Of a stretch of 64,000 nucleotides of DNA, positions 34,161 to 45,254 are shown piece by piece. The notes under the pieces are model-generated. The model was not told the DNA's origin, made no database searches, and saw nothing but the letters and a program-made list of their open reading frames with translations. How positions within the stretch are numbered: position 1 is the first letter of the stretch; each line of letters starts with the position of its first letter. Both the position numbers and the translations under genes were made by a program. The DNA comes from Vibrio sp. BS-M-Sm-2 (GTDB taxonomy: Bacteria > Pseudomonadota > Gammaproteobacteria > Enterobacterales > Vibrionaceae), in contig NZ_CP167894.1 in the NCBI RefSeq assembly GCF_041504345.1, forward strand, positions 2,108,001-2,172,000. Reading direction: 5' to 3'.

Positions 34161-36110
34161 TTATGCCAGTTCTGCTTTCTCGGCAATCAGCTTATCAACC
34201 ACACTTGGGTCTGCCAAAGTAGAGGTATCACCTAGGTTACCTGTATCACCGGTAGCAATCTTACGCAGGATACGACGCATGATTTTACCTGAACGAGTTT
34301 TCGGTAATGAGTCGGTCCAGTGCAGCACATCTGGCGTTGCGATTGGGCCAATCTCTTTACGTACCCAGTCTTTCACTTCTTTATGAAGTTCAGCAGTTGG
34401 GAACTCGCCATCATTCAGCGTGATGTAAGCGTAAATCGCTTGGCCTTTAATATCATGAGGGATACCCACAATCGCTGCCTCTGCGATCTTATCAAACGCG
34501 ACTAGAGCCGATTCAATTTCTGCAGTACCCATACGGTGACCAGACACGTTAAGTACGTCATCAACACGGCCAGTAATCCAGTAGTAGCCGTCTTCATCAC
34601 GACGAGCGCCATCACTGGTGAAGTACATGCCTTTAAATGTAGAGAAGTAAGTCTGTTCAAAGCGGTCATGATCGCCATGAACGGTACGCATTTGGCCCGG
34701 CCAAGAATCTAGAATGACTAGGTTGCCGTCAGTTGCGCCCTCAATGATGTTACCCATGTTATCAACTAGCGCTGGCTGTACACCGAAGAATGGACGCGTT
34801 GCAGAACCTGGTTTGAGGTCGGTTGCGCCTGGTAGCGGTGCAATCAAGATACCGCCCGTTTCTGTTTGCCACCATGTATCTACAATAGGAGACTGCTCGT
34901 TACCAATCGTTTTGTAGTACCACTCCCACGCCTCTGGGTTGATAGGTTCACCCACAGAGCCCATGATTCTTAGGCTGTCACGAGAAGTACCTTCAACGGC
35001 TTCATTGCCTTTCGCCATTAGTGCACGAATAGCCGTTGGCGCAGTATAAAGAATATTAACTTGGTGCTTATCGACTACTTCACTCATGCGGCTGGTGTTC
35101 GGGTAGTTTGGCACACCTTCAAACAGAATGGTTTTTGCGCCATTAGCTAGTGGCCCGTATACAAGGTATGTGTGACCCGTAATCCAACCCACATCCGCTG
35201 TACACCAGAAAGTCTCGCCTTCTTGATAGTCGAATACGTATTTGAATGTCATTGCTGCATAAACAAGGTAGCCACCTGTGGTGTGCATAACCCCTTTAGG
35301 TTTACCTGTTGAGCCTGACGTATAAAGGATGAATAGTGGATCTTCTGCATTCATCTCTTCTGGTGGGCAATCTGCAGATACATTAGCAATAGCATCGTGC
35401 CACCACACATCACGGTGTTCATGCCAAGCAACATCGCCACCAGTACGTTTGAATACCACAACTTTCTCGATGTTCTTAACTTCAGGGTTAGTCAGAGCTT
35501 CATCGACGTTTTTCTTCAGTGGAACCGCACGGCCGCCACGCACGCCTTCATCGGCAGTGATAACGACTTTAGAATTTGAATCGATAATACGACCAGACAG
35601 TGCTTCTGGTGAGAAACCACCAAATACTACCGTGTGCACCGCACCGATACGGGTACATGCCAGCATTGCTACTGCTGCTTCTGGCACCATCGGCATGTAT
35701 AAACAAACTACATCACCTTTGCGTACGCCTTGCTCTTTCAGAGCGTTTGAAAACAGGCACACTTCTTTATGTAGTTCATTAAAAGTTAGAGTTTTATCAT
35801 CAGCCGGGTCATCGCCTTCCCAGATGATAGCGACTTCATCACCGCGCTCAGCAAGGTGGCGGTCGATACAGTTAGCCGAAACGTTAAGCGTGCCATCTTC
35901 AAACCAGCGAATATCAATGTGGCCTGGGTCGAAAGAAGTATTTTTTACCTGTGTGAAAGGTTTAATCCAATCAACGATTTTTCCGTGTTCACCCCAAAAG
36001 CCTTCAGGGTCAGAAACAGATTGCTGGTACATGGCTAGGTAAGTGTCATTATCCGCGTGTGTGGTTGATTTAATATTTTCTTTTACCGGATAAACGTGGG
36101 CTTCACTCAT
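34161..36110 (-). CDS. acs: Acetyl-CoA synthetase
   Basis: AMP-forming activation of acetate with ATP and CoA, cytosolic, 649 residues, full length. Motifs: [20 protein letters not shown] (P-loop), [13 protein letters not shown], the hinge/ATP region [14 protein letters not shown] and the acetylation-controlled Lys in [17 protein letters not shown] CrbS-type kinase, actP and a CrbR-type regulator are all near, consistent with control by the acetate switch. Confidence 0.98.
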   Translation of the reverse strand: MSEAHVYPVKENIKSTTHADNDTYLAMYQQSVSDPEGFWGEHGKIVDWIKPFTQVKNTSFDPGHIDIRWFEDGTLNVSANCIDRHLAERGDEVAIIWEGDDPADDKTLTFNELHKEVCLFSNALKEQGVRKGDVVCLYMPMVPEAAVAMLACTRIGAVHTVVFGGFSPEALSGRIIDSNSKVVITADEGVRGGRAVPLKKNVDEALTNPEVKNIEKVVVFKRTGGDVAWHEHRDVWWHDAIANVSADCPPEEMNAEDPLFILYTSGSTGKPKGVMHTTGGYLVYAAMTFKYVFDYQEGETFWCTADVGWITGHTYLVYGPLANGAKTILFEGVPNYPNTSRMSEVVDKHQVNILYTAPTAIRALMAKGNEAVEGTSRDSLRIMGSVGEPINPEAWEWYYKTIGNEQSPIVDTWWQTETGGILIAPLPGATDLKPGSATRPFFGVQPALVDNMGNIIEGATDGNLVILDSWPGQMRTVHGDHDRFEQTYFSTFKGMYFTSDGARRDEDGYYWITGRVDDVLNVSGHRMGTAEIESALVAFDKIAEAAIVGIPHDIKGQAIYAYITLNDGEFPTAELHKEVKDWVRKEIGPIATPDVLHWTDSLPKTRSGKIMRRILRKIATGDTGNLGDTSTLADPSVVDKLIAEKAELA

Positions 36111-36328
36111 TGCATCTCTCCTTGTGCCTACATTCCTAATGAACTGGCAACTTCCTTTGTGTTCAGTTTCTAGGTCTATTACAGAACCGTCTTTGTGTTA
36201 TCACTCTCGGCTAGGACGGCGATTTCCACAATTAGACTTTAGGATGAGACGCTGCTTTTCACTTACAAAATAGCGAGTTAAGTTCATTTTTGAGATGTTG
36301 CTCTCTATGTGAAGCGCCAGTGGTTGAA

Positions 36329-36961
36329 TTAAGAATAAGAAGAGTTGAAACGGGGCAGGTCACCATGTTTTAGGCGCACAAAGATCAGCGCAGCGGAGAT
36401 AGCGTCTTGTAATGCATCATGTTTATTGACCGGGATAGGTAAATCGAGCTGGCGACAGATGGCGTCCATACTGAGATCAAAATAGGCATTGGGCAGCTGT
36501 CTTTCGAGCTTATCTTGATAGAGTTGGCTCACTTCGACTAATCGGTTAGGCAGTGGAAATCCAAGCTGTTTTAAACAGGCGCGATCGAGAATTTTTTTAT
36601 CATAACGGATGTGATAGCCGACTAAAGGACGATTTCCAATGAAGTTCAGTAGCTCAACTAAAGCCTGTTTTTCTTCGATACCGTGCTTTAGGTCTTGATG
36701 ACGAATGCGGTGGATTTTTATTGAATTGCAATCGAGCGATTGAGGGGCGCGCAATCGGACTTCAAAAGGTTTGCTGGTAATGATTCGGTTACCGATGATC
36801 TTGGTCGCGGCAATAGTGACTAATTCTGCCTGATTGGGGTCTAGGCTGGTGGTTTCACAATCGAGTGAAACATATTCATGATCAATAGGCGCAGTAAACA
36901 GAGGCTGATAGAGAGAGCCTTTGAGCTTGTGATGCCAGTAATAGCGAACCAACCTATTCAT
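36329..36961 (-). CDS. 3'-5' exonuclease, DnaQ-like
   Basis: 210 residues, DEDDh exonuclease domain. ExoI YVSLDCETTSLDPNQAE gives the Asp/Glu pair, ExoII lies near YHIRYDKKILDRACL and ExoIII NKHDALQDAISAA supplies the catalytic His/Asp. No polymerase domain. Follows the DUF294 gene by 11 bp, a pairing common in Vibrio and relatives near acs. Substrate unknown. Confidence 0.9.
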   Translation of the reverse strand: MNRLVRYYWHHKLKGSLYQPLFTAPIDHEYVSLDCETTSLDPNQAELVTIAATKIIGNRIITSKPFEVRLRAPQSLDCNSIKIHRIRHQDLKHGIEEKQALVELLNFIGNRPLVGYHIRYDKKILDRACLKQLGFPLPNRLVEVSQLYQDKLERQLPNAYFDLSMDAICRQLDLPIPVNKHDALQDAISAALIFVRLKHGDLPRFNSSYS

Positions 36962-36972
36962 CGTTCAATTGC

Positions 36973-38805
36973 CTAATCCCGTATCTGGTAGTGGTAGCCG
37001 AGCCATTGCTTGAATTTCTTCACCACGTGCAGGCTATGACGAAGCAGATCTCTGTCTGCTCGCTCCATCAGTTTGACGTCGATTTTATTGCTGCTGTGCT
37101 GTTGCGATAGGCGCTGTGATAAGCGCCACTTAAAGAACTGCTTGAGCGCTTCATTGAGGTTATCCGCGGTGCTTTGCTCTAGTACCTTTTTGTTCACGAG
37201 GTGCTCAATGCGTTCAAAGGTGTTATTGACTGTCACACCATGTTCAAGGCTCAGCGCTCTCACACCGTGAACAATTGGGAAAATACCGCCTTGTTTGATG
37301 TCGAGTCCTGACTTGGATTGTTTCACATTACCAAACAGGGTCAGGGGAACCGAGAAGTTCAGAGCAGGGCGGCAGAACTCGGTCAGAATCAATTCTTGTC
37401 CGAGCATCAAATCACTCAAGTGCTGCTTGACCGGTTTGAGTAGTTCCCTGTTACCCGCCACAGCGTGTGCGTCCGCCATGATGGCGATATCCATCACTGT
37501 CTCTGGCGTTGCTTTTCTTACCCAACTGGTGAGGGTTTGTTTCCACTCTTGCTCTGAATGCACCCATTTCGGGTTGTTGACCATCACGTTGCCCGGGCAT
37601 AACGGATAACCCAATTGCTGCAGTGTGTGGGTGAGGTCGTTCATGGCGCTTTGGCATTGATGCCACTCCAAACCATCTTGAATAATCAGAGCGTTGTCTT
37701 GATCGGTTTTGAGAATTTGTTCTCCACGCCCCTCAGAACCCAACACGATCAGACAGCAATGATTGTGCAGCGCTGGCGGGATAACTAACTCAAATGCTTT
37801 CTCTATAATCTGTTCATTTACGGCTGAAATTAGCTCCATGATAAAGCGTGTGCGAATGCCATTACTGAGTAGGCTTTCGACCAATTGACGCTGCTTGTTG
37901 GAAGCCATGGCCAACTCTTCAATGCTGGTGGCTCGCGCAATTCGCAAAGTAAGTACGTGCGAGTGAGTGGAGAACGCGCTGAGTATTTGCGTCATATCGA
38001 CCATACCCACTGCGTTTTGACCATCGCAAACCATCAGCCTTTTTACACGATTTCGGGTCATGGTGATCATGGCATTAAACAAGAAATCGCCTTGATTAAC
38101 ATGCAACACAGGGAAGGTTGCTATCTCGCCAACCGCAGTATTTAGAGGGCGATTATCGAGCATTACTGCGTGCAATAAATTGGTCCGTGTGACGATTCCA
38201 TACGGAAAGGTACATGATGATCCAAAAGCTTTTGGAACATCATGATCTAAATGAACTAGAGCCGAGTCTAACCCTTGTTCTTTCAGGGTTTGAGTCACTT
38301 GGTTAATCGGTTGTTCGGGTTCAAGTATCAGTGGTGGGTGATAAATAGAGTCGTCTACTTTGGTCAGTATGAACTCGGCAAGGTTCTGTTGCTGCTGAGC
38401 GGCTTCAATCAGTGCTTTGCGTGTCGATAGGTTACTATCAAAGTAAGCCGCGAACTGGCCATTGGCGTGGTAAAGCTCAAGGAAGACATCAGTTGGCAAT
38501 AGATAACTTAAGGTATCTTCCAGCGCAATATATTGGTGCTTAGTGTGAGGCTCAAACTGGCTGCGCACATCGAAAATATCGTCATTGGCATAGTGCGCGT
38601 AGATCTCACCATCGCTGCTGGCACGCTCTTCGACGGCCCCTTTAATCAGAATATGCAGGTGGCGGCTCGGTCGGTCGGCCTCCAATATCACCTCGTGTGC
38701 TCGGTAATAAACCACATCTAATGAGGAACGCAGCGTTAACTGTTCCGCGTCGGACAGGCTATCGAAGGGCGGGTGCTGCATATTAAATTTATCAGGCATA
38801 AGCAT
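36973..38805 (-). CDS. cNMP-binding/CBS/DUF294 nucleotidyltransferase-like protein
   Basis: Predicted signalling protein, 610 residues from the ATG at 38803-38805; the open frame extends to 39018 but that part overlaps the divergent promoter and is not family-like. The order is a cyclic-nucleotide-binding-like beta barrel (VILEADRPSRHLHILIKGAV), a CBS pair (about 150-270), a GlnD-type nucleotidyltransferase core (LIVLGSEGRGEQILKTDQDN) and a C-terminal helical domain. Function unproven; its place by acs and the SSS kinase hints at a link to carbon metabolism. Upstream partner of the exonuclease gene. Confidence 0.85.
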   Translation of the reverse strand: MLMPDKFNMQHPPFDSLSDAEQLTLRSSLDVVYYRAHEVILEADRPSRHLHILIKGAVEERASSDGEIYAHYANDDIFDVRSQFEPHTKHQYIALEDTLSYLLPTDVFLELYHANGQFAAYFDSNLSTRKALIEAAQQQQNLAEFILTKVDDSIYHPPLILEPEQPINQVTQTLKEQGLDSALVHLDHDVPKAFGSSCTFPYGIVTRTNLLHAVMLDNRPLNTAVGEIATFPVLHVNQGDFLFNAMITMTRNRVKRLMVCDGQNAVGMVDMTQILSAFSTHSHVLTLRIARATSIEELAMASNKQRQLVESLLSNGIRTRFIMELISAVNEQIIEKAFELVIPPALHNHCCLIVLGSEGRGEQILKTDQDNALIIQDGLEWHQCQSAMNDLTHTLQQLGYPLCPGNVMVNNPKWVHSEQEWKQTLTSWVRKATPETVMDIAIMADAHAVAGNRELLKPVKQHLSDLMLGQELILTEFCRPALNFSVPLTLFGNVKQSKSGLDIKQGGIFPIVHGVRALSLEHGVTVNNTFERIEHLVNKKVLEQSTADNLNEALKQFFKWRLSQRLSQQHSSNKIDVKLMERADRDLLRHSLHVVKKFKQWLGYHYQIRD

Positions 38806-39034
38806 CGAAAGAGTTAGGAGTCTCTTTTCAGTCTGACAAATTACCAGCGAAGCTCCAGACGACTTTAGTCTAAATGCGATCGTGAGGGCTGTTGAACACT
38901 GGATACTTGAACCAAATGGGATATCGATATTCATTGAATACAGGAATGCTATCTCTGCAATAATTCCCTTTTTCATCCTATGCGACGTAGGCATAATTGG
39001 TGCTGCTTCTTTCTGCACATTTTATAGGTCGCCT

Positions 39035-40216
39035 ATGTTTAGTCCTTCTCCCTATGGCTGGATCTCCCAGTACTTTCTTGGTTTCTTTTTTGCCTATGGT
39101 GTTTATTTGCCATTTTGGGCGCTGTGGTTTGAAGACCAAGGCGTTTCTGCGGGTGACATTGGTGTCTTAATTGGTATCGGCTTTGCGACGCGTTGTGTGG
39201 CAAACCTCGTGATTACGCCTCGTATCCATAAAGTTGAACACTTAATGCCGGCTCTGCGTTGGTTGAGTTTTGCGGCACTGCTATTTGTTGGCTTCCACTT
39301 TTTCACTGGCGGCAGTTTTATATTGATGCTGTTGGTAACGGTGATGTTTAACCTCTGTTATGGGCCGATCATTCCGCTCTCGGATGCGATGGCTAACCAC
39401 TACAGTCGCCTTAATATGCTCGACTACGGACGCACTCGCTTGTGGGGTTCGATTGCCTTTATCGCAGGTTCGACAGTGGTGGGTTACTTGGTCGCGAAAT
39501 TTGGCACGGACATGATCTTGTACACGGCGTTTGCTGGTGTGCTGGTGTCATTAGTGTTGGCGATGAGAAATCCGAACGTGATGCCGGTGACGCATTCTCA
39601 ACAACAGGCCGTTCGTCCTAAGCTGGGTGAACTGCTGCGAGAATCTTCTGTTGTGAAGTTCTTGGCCTTAATGGCGTTGTTGCAAGGTAGCCATGCTGCG
39701 TATTACAGCTTTAGTGCGATTTACTGGAAAGAAGCGGGGCACTCTGAAGCCATTATTGGTTACCTATGGAGTTTAGGTGTGGTTGCCGAAGTGGCGGTGT
39801 TTGCTCTGAGCAAGCGACTGTTCTCTGGATTAACGTTGCGTACTTTGTTTGTTGTGGCGGCATTAGGTGTGATGGCTCGTTGGGGTATCACAGCATCAAC
39901 CACGGCCATTGCTGCTCTGATTTTGGTGCAACTACTGCATGGCGTGACCTTCGCGATGGCGCACATCGCTGCTATTCAATACATTCAGTCTGAAGAACAG
40001 AACAAGATGGTGGCGTTGCAAGCTCTGTACAACGCAATCCCGCTGGGTGCATTCATTGCTTTAATGACAACACTGAGTGGCTGGGGCTATGAGCTATGGG
40101 GTGCCAATATCTTCTGGGCAATGGCTGCGATGGGTGGACTGGCACTGTTCATCAAACTGGATGAAAGAAGCTCTGTGGTTGAAGTTAATCAACCTGATTC
40201 CGAAGTTCATAGCTGA
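39035..40216 (+). CDS. MFS transporter, HcaT-like
   Basis: 393 residues, about 12 membrane segments. The family look is strong: SQYFLGFFFAYGVYLPFW at the start, NLCYGPIIPLSDAMA, LDYGRTRLWGSIAFIAGS and GSHAAYYSFSAIYWKEAG, all close to E. coli 3-phenylpropionate transporter HcaT. The frame is open from 38882 but the ATG at 39035 matches the family start. Substrate not determinable; no catabolic genes for aromatics are near. Confidence 0.85.
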   Translation: MFSPSPYGWISQYFLGFFFAYGVYLPFWALWFEDQGVSAGDIGVLIGIGFATRCVANLVITPRIHKVEHLMPALRWLSFAALLFVGFHFFTGGSFILMLLVTVMFNLCYGPIIPLSDAMANHYSRLNMLDYGRTRLWGSIAFIAGSTVVGYLVAKFGTDMILYTAFAGVLVSLVLAMRNPNVMPVTHSQQQAVRPKLGELLRESSVVKFLALMALLQGSHAAYYSFSAIYWKEAGHSEAIIGYLWSLGVVAEVAVFALSKRLFSGLTLRTLFVVAALGVMARWGITASTTAIAALILVQLLHGVTFAMAHIAAIQYIQSEEQNKMVALQALYNAIPLGAFIALMTTLSGWGYELWGANIFWAMAAMGGLALFIKLDERSSVVEVNQPDSEVHS

Positions 40217-40297
40217 TAACCAATAGTGATTATTAGAGTCTAAAGCACAGAATTTAAGCGATGCGATTGAGTTAATGACTCATCCTTAGTTAAATGA

Positions 40298-40325
40298 AAC
40301 CTCTCCCTTATGGAGAGGTTTTTTT
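40298..40325 (+). terminator. Terminator of the MFS gene
   Basis: AACCTCTCC-CTTAT-GGAGAGGTT plus T run, 22 bp before the kinase start. The kinase therefore needs its own promoter or read-through. Confidence 0.85.
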
Positions 40326-40347
40326 ATGGATGAAGAAAGGGTTTTCA

Positions 40348-43300
40348 ATGCAAGGATGGGTAGTAATTCCAGTCTCTTTAGCCTACTTGGGCGTGTTATT
40401 TCTGATCGCTTGGTATGGAGACAGGCAGGTTCGTTGGTTATCACGCTGGCGTCCGTGGATCTATAGCCTTTCCATTGCGGTGTATTGTACCTCTTGGACC
40501 TTCTATGGAACTGTTGGTCAGGCGAGCAATAACCCATGGTCTTTTTTACCTATCTATCTTGCACCGATTTTGGTCTTCACTCTCGGCTGGCGGATCTTAG
40601 CTCGGCTAATCCTCATCGCGAAGCGTGAACATATCACCTCTATTGCCGACTTTATCGCGGCTCGTTACGGAAAATCTCAGGGCTTAGCGGTAGCAGTGAC
40701 CGTTATTGCAGTGGTCGGTATCCTTCCCTATATCGCTCTGCAATTGCGTGGTATCACCATGGGGCTGGATATTGTTGCGCCAAACCTAGCGGCTGATTTC
40801 GGTTATCAGGACTATCACGTATCTTGGTTCGTGGTCGGTGCTTTGGCCATTTTTACCATGCTGTTTGGTACAAGGCACATTGATAACACAGAGCATCACC
40901 GTGGCATGATGATGGCGGTAGCGTTTGAATCCATCGTTAAACTGGCGGCGTTTTTGATTGTTGGCTTATTCATCATGTATCTGGCGTTGAGCAGCGATAA
41001 AATTGATTTGCTTGATGTGGCTGCTTCCACCTACGAATCGCCCAATATTCCGACATTAATTATTCATACCGTTTTAACCATGTTGGCGATTGTTTGTCTG
41101 CCGCGTCAATTTCACACCATGGTGGTAGAGAACGAACGTCCGCAAGATTTGCATACCGCTCGCTGGTTATTTCCGCTTTACCTGATTTTGATGGGACTGT
41201 TCGTGCTGCCAATTGCTTGGGCTGGGCAAGGGCTACTTACTGGCATGCCTGCGGATACCTACGTGATCAGTGTACCAATTGCAGAAGGCGCTAATCACAT
41301 TGCATTATTAGCTTTCCTTGGTGGTACTTCTGCGGCGAGTGGCATGGTGATTGTATCGACCATTGCACTGGCGATCATGGTATCGAATGACTTAGTGATG
41401 CCATTGCTACTGCGCCGTATGCGTCTAACCCAAAGAACACATCGACACTTTTCTGGCCTGTTATTAGTGATTCGTCGCGGGCTAATTTTACTGCTGTTAC
41501 TGGGTGCTTGGCTGTTTTATCAGGCTCTCGATACCATTCATTCACTGTCAGCGATTGGTTTTCTTTCGTTTGCTGCGATTGCTCAATTCGCGCCAGCATT
41601 GATTGGTGGTTTGTACTGGCGCCCGGGTAACCGCAAGGGTGTGTATGTCGGCTTAATGGTGGGCTCGTTGATTTGGCTTATTACCCTAATGAGTCAAACT
41701 AGCATGTTGGCAGGCGACAGCCAAAGTAACCTTTTACTGTGGATTATCACGCCACCAGAGTTGCTCAGCAGTTGGGATATCAGTAGTTCAAACTGGGGAA
41801 TTGTGCTGAGTATTGTGCTTAATACCTTGTGCTATGCCGTGGTTTCGATGTCGACAAGACCAAGCCTAAGTGAGCGCTTACAATCAGCAGCATTTGTTGG
41901 TACACCGCTGCCTGAGAATGAAAACATCAGCCTTTACCAGAATCGTGTGACGGTTGCGGAACTAGAGATGTTGGCATCACGCTTTGTCGGTCGAAAGCGA
42001 GCGAAAAGCGCCTTACACAGCTATTGGCAACAACACGGACAACCGCTGCTTCCCAATCAACAAGCACCTGCGAGTTTGATTCGACATGCAGAGCGCGTAC
42101 TCGCGGGTGTATTCGGTGCCTCTTCCGCTAAGTTAGTACTTACTTCTGCTTTACAGGGTAGAAACATGCAGCTTGAAGAGGTCGCGACCATCGTTGATGA
42201 GGCCTCTGAGCTGTACGATTTTAGCCGTGGTTTACTACAAGGTGCGATTGAACACATTGGTCAAGGCATCGCAGTGATCGATAAGCAAATGAGGCTGGTG
42301 GCGTGGAACCAACGTTACTTAGAACTGTTTGAATTTCCTGCGGGTTTGATTCAGGTAGGGCGACCCATTTCAGATGTGATTCGTCACAATGCCGAGCAAG
42401 GTTTGTGTGGTCCGGGTGACCCAGAAGATCACGTTCGCCGCCGTGTTTATCACCTTGAACAAGGCACTAGACACACCTCTTCTCGTATTCGTCCTGATGG
42501 TCGAGTGATTGAGGTGCAAGGTAACCCGATGCCAAGTGGTGGCTTTGTAATGAGCTTTACCGATATCACGGTATTTAGGCAAGCAGAGCAAGCGCTAAAA
42601 GATGCTAATGAAAGCTTGGAGTCGAGAGTACATGAGCGAACTCAAGAGCTCGAAAAACTGAACCATCGCTTGGTAAAAGCAACTCAGATTTCGGATCAAG
42701 AATCACAATCCAAGAGTCGTTTTCTAGCCGCGGTAAGCCACGATTTAATGCAGCCGCTCAATGCTGCGCGCTTGTTTGCTTCGTCACTTTCTGAGGTGGC
42801 AAAAGAGCAAGAGGTGAAGCAGTTGTCATCTCATATCGAGAGTGCGTTAGGGGCCGCAGAAGATCTGATTGGCGACTTGTTGGATATCTCTCGCTTGGAG
42901 TCAGGGAAATTAGAAACCAACATTCACGCGATTGCCGTGCACGATGTGCTAACCAACTTGAACGCGGAATTTAGCGCGTTAGCGAGACAACAAAAAATTG
43001 AGTTTCAGATGATCCCATCGTCATTGTTCATTCACTCAGATCCTAAGTTATTGAGGCGTGTGATTCAGAACTTTTTGACCAATGCTTTCCGTTATAACCC
43101 TGAAGGAAAAGTGGTCCTGGGTGCAAGGCGAGTGAACGGCCAGGTACGAATCGATGTGTGGGATAACGGAACCGGTATCGATGAAGACAAGCAACAAGAG
43201 ATCTTCGAAGAGTTTACTCGTGGCAGCCAAGTTCGTGCTGATCAAGGATTGGGACTAGGGTTAGCTATCTCTAAAGGTATTGCTCATGTACTTGGTCATC

Positions 43301-43779
43301 AAATTTCGATGCGCTCATGGCCGGGCCAAGGCAGTGTTTTTTCCATCACCTTAGCTCGAGCGGAAAAAGTGGCTCCAGTTGTGCAAGCTTCAACGCCAAT
43401 GGTGACCAGCGACATCGAGCATCTCAAGATATTGTGTGTCGACAATGAACGAGAAATTTTAGTCGGTATGGAAAACTTGATTGGACGTTGGGGCTGTGAG
43501 GTTAAGACGGCGGTTGATCTGGTCGAAAGCTTGAAGTGTCTCGACGATGGCTGGCAGCCGGATGTAATTTTCTCGGATTATCGTCTCGACAATGGTCGAA
43601 CCGGGCTTGAAGTCTTACAACAGTGTCGCTTGCGCCTTGGAGACTCTTTTGAAGGGGTCATCATTAGTGCCGATAGAACCGATGACATGTTGGCTGCGAT
43701 AAAGGCCAACAGCTTTAGCTTCATTGCCAAGCCAGTGAAACCGTTAAAACTCAGAGCGGTATTGAATCGTGTGAGTTAA
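40348..43779 (+). CDS. crbS: SSS-domain hybrid sensor histidine kinase, CrbS-type
   Basis: 1143 residues, inner membrane. The ATG at 40348 has GAAAGGG about 6 bp upstream. N-terminal ~500 residues: a sodium/solute symporter-like domain with about 13 TMs (WVVIPVSLAYLGVLFLIAWY; TSIADFIAARYGKS). Then PAS (about 640-740), a coiled linker, HisKA with AAVSHDLMQPLNAARLFAS, HATPase (DNGTGIDED; QGLGLGLAIS) and a C-terminal receiver with Asp in IFSDYRLDNGRTG. CrbS of V. cholerae has this plan and with CrbR turns on acs. Location near acs, actP and a CrbR-like regulator supports that role. Confidence 0.85.
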   Translation: MQGWVVIPVSLAYLGVLFLIAWYGDRQVRWLSRWRPWIYSLSIAVYCTSWTFYGTVGQASNNPWSFLPIYLAPILVFTLGWRILARLILIAKREHITSIADFIAARYGKSQGLAVAVTVIAVVGILPYIALQLRGITMGLDIVAPNLAADFGYQDYHVSWFVVGALAIFTMLFGTRHIDNTEHHRGMMMAVAFESIVKLAAFLIVGLFIMYLALSSDKIDLLDVAASTYESPNIPTLIIHTVLTMLAIVCLPRQFHTMVVENERPQDLHTARWLFPLYLILMGLFVLPIAWAGQGLLTGMPADTYVISVPIAEGANHIALLAFLGGTSAASGMVIVSTIALAIMVSNDLVMPLLLRRMRLTQRTHRHFSGLLLVIRRGLILLLLLGAWLFYQALDTIHSLSAIGFLSFAAIAQFAPALIGGLYWRPGNRKGVYVGLMVGSLIWLITLMSQTSMLAGDSQSNLLLWIITPPELLSSWDISSSNWGIVLSIVLNTLCYAVVSMSTRPSLSERLQSAAFVGTPLPENENISLYQNRVTVAELEMLASRFVGRKRAKSALHSYWQQHGQPLLPNQQAPASLIRHAERVLAGVFGASSAKLVLTSALQGRNMQLEEVATIVDEASELYDFSRGLLQGAIEHIGQGIAVIDKQMRLVAWNQRYLELFEFPAGLIQVGRPISDVIRHNAEQGLCGPGDPEDHVRRRVYHLEQGTRHTSSRIRPDGRVIEVQGNPMPSGGFVMSFTDITVFRQAEQALKDANESLESRVHERTQELEKLNHRLVKATQISDQESQSKSRFLAAVSHDLMQPLNAARLFASSLSEVAKEQEVKQLSSHIESALGAAEDLIGDLLDISRLESGKLETNIHAIAVHDVLTNLNAEFSALARQQKIEFQMIPSSLFIHSDPKLLRRVIQNFLTNAFRYNPEGKVVLGARRVNGQVRIDVWDNGTGIDEDKQQEIFEEFTRGSQVRADQGLGLGLAISKGIAHVLGHQISMRSWPGQGSVFSITLARAEKVAPVVQASTPMVTSDIEHLKILCVDNEREILVGMENLIGRWGCEVKTAVDLVESLKCLDDGWQPDVIFSDYRLDNGRTGLEVLQQCRLRLGDSFEGVIISADRTDDMLAAIKANSFSFIAKPVKPLKLRAVLNRVS

Positions 43780-43800
43780 TTAAATTAACGCCAAGTGTGA

Positions 43801-43825
43801 AAAAGGCCTCGTATGAGGCCTTTTT
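43801..43825. terminator. Bidirectional terminator between crbS and fumC
   Basis: AAAAAGGCCTC-GTAT-GAGGCCTTTTT perfect palindrome between convergent genes. Confidence 0.92.
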
Positions 43826-43856
43826 CGATCTGGTCGCTATGTTATGGGTTACCGAT

Positions 43857-45242
43857 TTAACTCGCAATACCACCTTGAGTGAGGGCGGTTGGGTCAAGCA
43901 ACTTGCTGAGCTCTGCCCGGCTGAGGTCCGTTTCTCGTTCTGCCACATCCAGAATTGGTAAGCCTTCTTTGTAGGCCTTCTTTGCAATATCAGCTGCCTT
44001 CAAGTAGCCAATCACAGGGTTAAGTGCCGTCACTAGGATTGGGTTTTTTGACAGTGCCAAATCGAGATTGTCTTGGCGTACCGTGAAGGTCGCGATGGCT
44101 TTATCTGCTAGGGCGACGGAGCTGTTAGCTAAAAGCTCTATACTTTCTAATACGTTATGAGCAATCACTGGCAGCATCACGTTTAGCTGGAAGTTACCAG
44201 ATTGGCCTGCGACAGTAATGGTGGTGTCGTTACCAATTACTTGTGCTGCCGCCATAGCTGCGGCTTCTGGAATCACAGGGTTTACTTTGCCTGGCATGAT
44301 AGAAGAACCTGGCTGTAGTGCTTGCAATTCAATTTCACCTAAGCCTGCCAATGGGCCAGAGTTCATCCAACGAAGATCGTTTGAGATCTTCATGATCGCA
44401 ACGGCTGCAGTTTTGAGCTGACCCGAGAATGCAACGATCGCGTCTTGGCTGCTGAGATTAAAAAAGAAGTTCTCACTCGCGTTAAAGCTGACCTTTGTCG
44501 ATTGAGACAAGTTATTTGCAAACTTATCGGCAAAGCGTGGGTCGGCATTGATCCCCGTTCCTACCGCCGTTCCACCTTGAGCAAGTGCTTTAATAGTGGG
44601 CAGGGTGCTTTCAATGGCTTGCTTAGCGTGTTCAATCTGGAACTTCCAACCACCAAGTTCTTGAGCAAAGGTAATTGGCATCGCATCCATTAGGTGAGTA
44701 CGGCCTGTTTTTACTACCTCAGCCAGCTCTTGCTGTTTAACGGTAAGTGCTTCTGAAAGGTGAGTTAATGCCGGTAGCAGTTTGTTTTCAGCCATAAGGG
44801 CGACACTGACTTGAATTGCGGTTGGTACCACATCGTTGCTGCTTTGGCCCATATTGACGTGATCATTCGGATTCACGTCCCCTTGCAAACTTCTTGAAGC
44901 GAGTGTTGCAATCACTTCGTTGGCATTCATGTTGGAGCTAGTACCAGAGCCAGTTTGGTAAACATCGATCGGGAATTGATCGAGGTATTTACCATCGATG
45001 ATCTCTTGGCTCGCTTCTGCAATCGCATTGGCAATATCACCTTCCAAAAAACCCAACTGAGCGTTGGTGTCTGCGGCGGCCTGTTTAATGAATGCCAATG
45101 CTTGAATGAAGCTGGTGGGCATCTTGTGTGAACTAAAAGCAAAGTTATCTGCAGCACGTTGAGTTTGTGCTTGGTATAGCGCATCAGTAGGGACTTTCAC
45201 TTCGCCCATGCTGTCTTTCTCAATTCGATATTGTAGGGTCAT
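43857..45242 (-). CDS. fumC: Fumarase class II
   Basis: Iron-independent fumarate hydratase of the TCA cycle, 461 residues. Signature GSSIMPGKVNPVIPEA (catalytic Ser loop) and TGSGTSSNMNANEVIA, and GRTHLMDAMPITF with catalytic His, are intact. 12 bp after a small gene, and the pair is preceded by a Fur box, so it should be made when iron is short and Fe-S fumarases fail. Confidence 0.97.
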   Translation of the reverse strand: MTLQYRIEKDSMGEVKVPTDALYQAQTQRAADNFAFSSHKMPTSFIQALAFIKQAAADTNAQLGFLEGDIANAIAEASQEIIDGKYLDQFPIDVYQTGSGTSSNMNANEVIATLASRSLQGDVNPNDHVNMGQSSNDVVPTAIQVSVALMAENKLLPALTHLSEALTVKQQELAEVVKTGRTHLMDAMPITFAQELGGWKFQIEHAKQAIESTLPTIKALAQGGTAVGTGINADPRFADKFANNLSQSTKVSFNASENFFFNLSSQDAIVAFSGQLKTAAVAIMKISNDLRWMNSGPLAGLGEIELQALQPGSSIMPGKVNPVIPEAAAMAAAQVIGNDTTITVAGQSGNFQLNVMLPVIAHNVLESIELLANSSVALADKAIATFTVRQDNLDLALSKNPILVTALNPVIGYLKAADIAKKAYKEGLPILDVAERETDLSRAELSKLLDPTALTQGGIAS

Positions 45243-45254
45243 CTTCTATCCTTG

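Noticed and set aside
35329..36042. 237-residue plus-strand ORF
   Set aside because: Lies wholly antisense to acs, which is intact and conserved; no ribosome site or family match.
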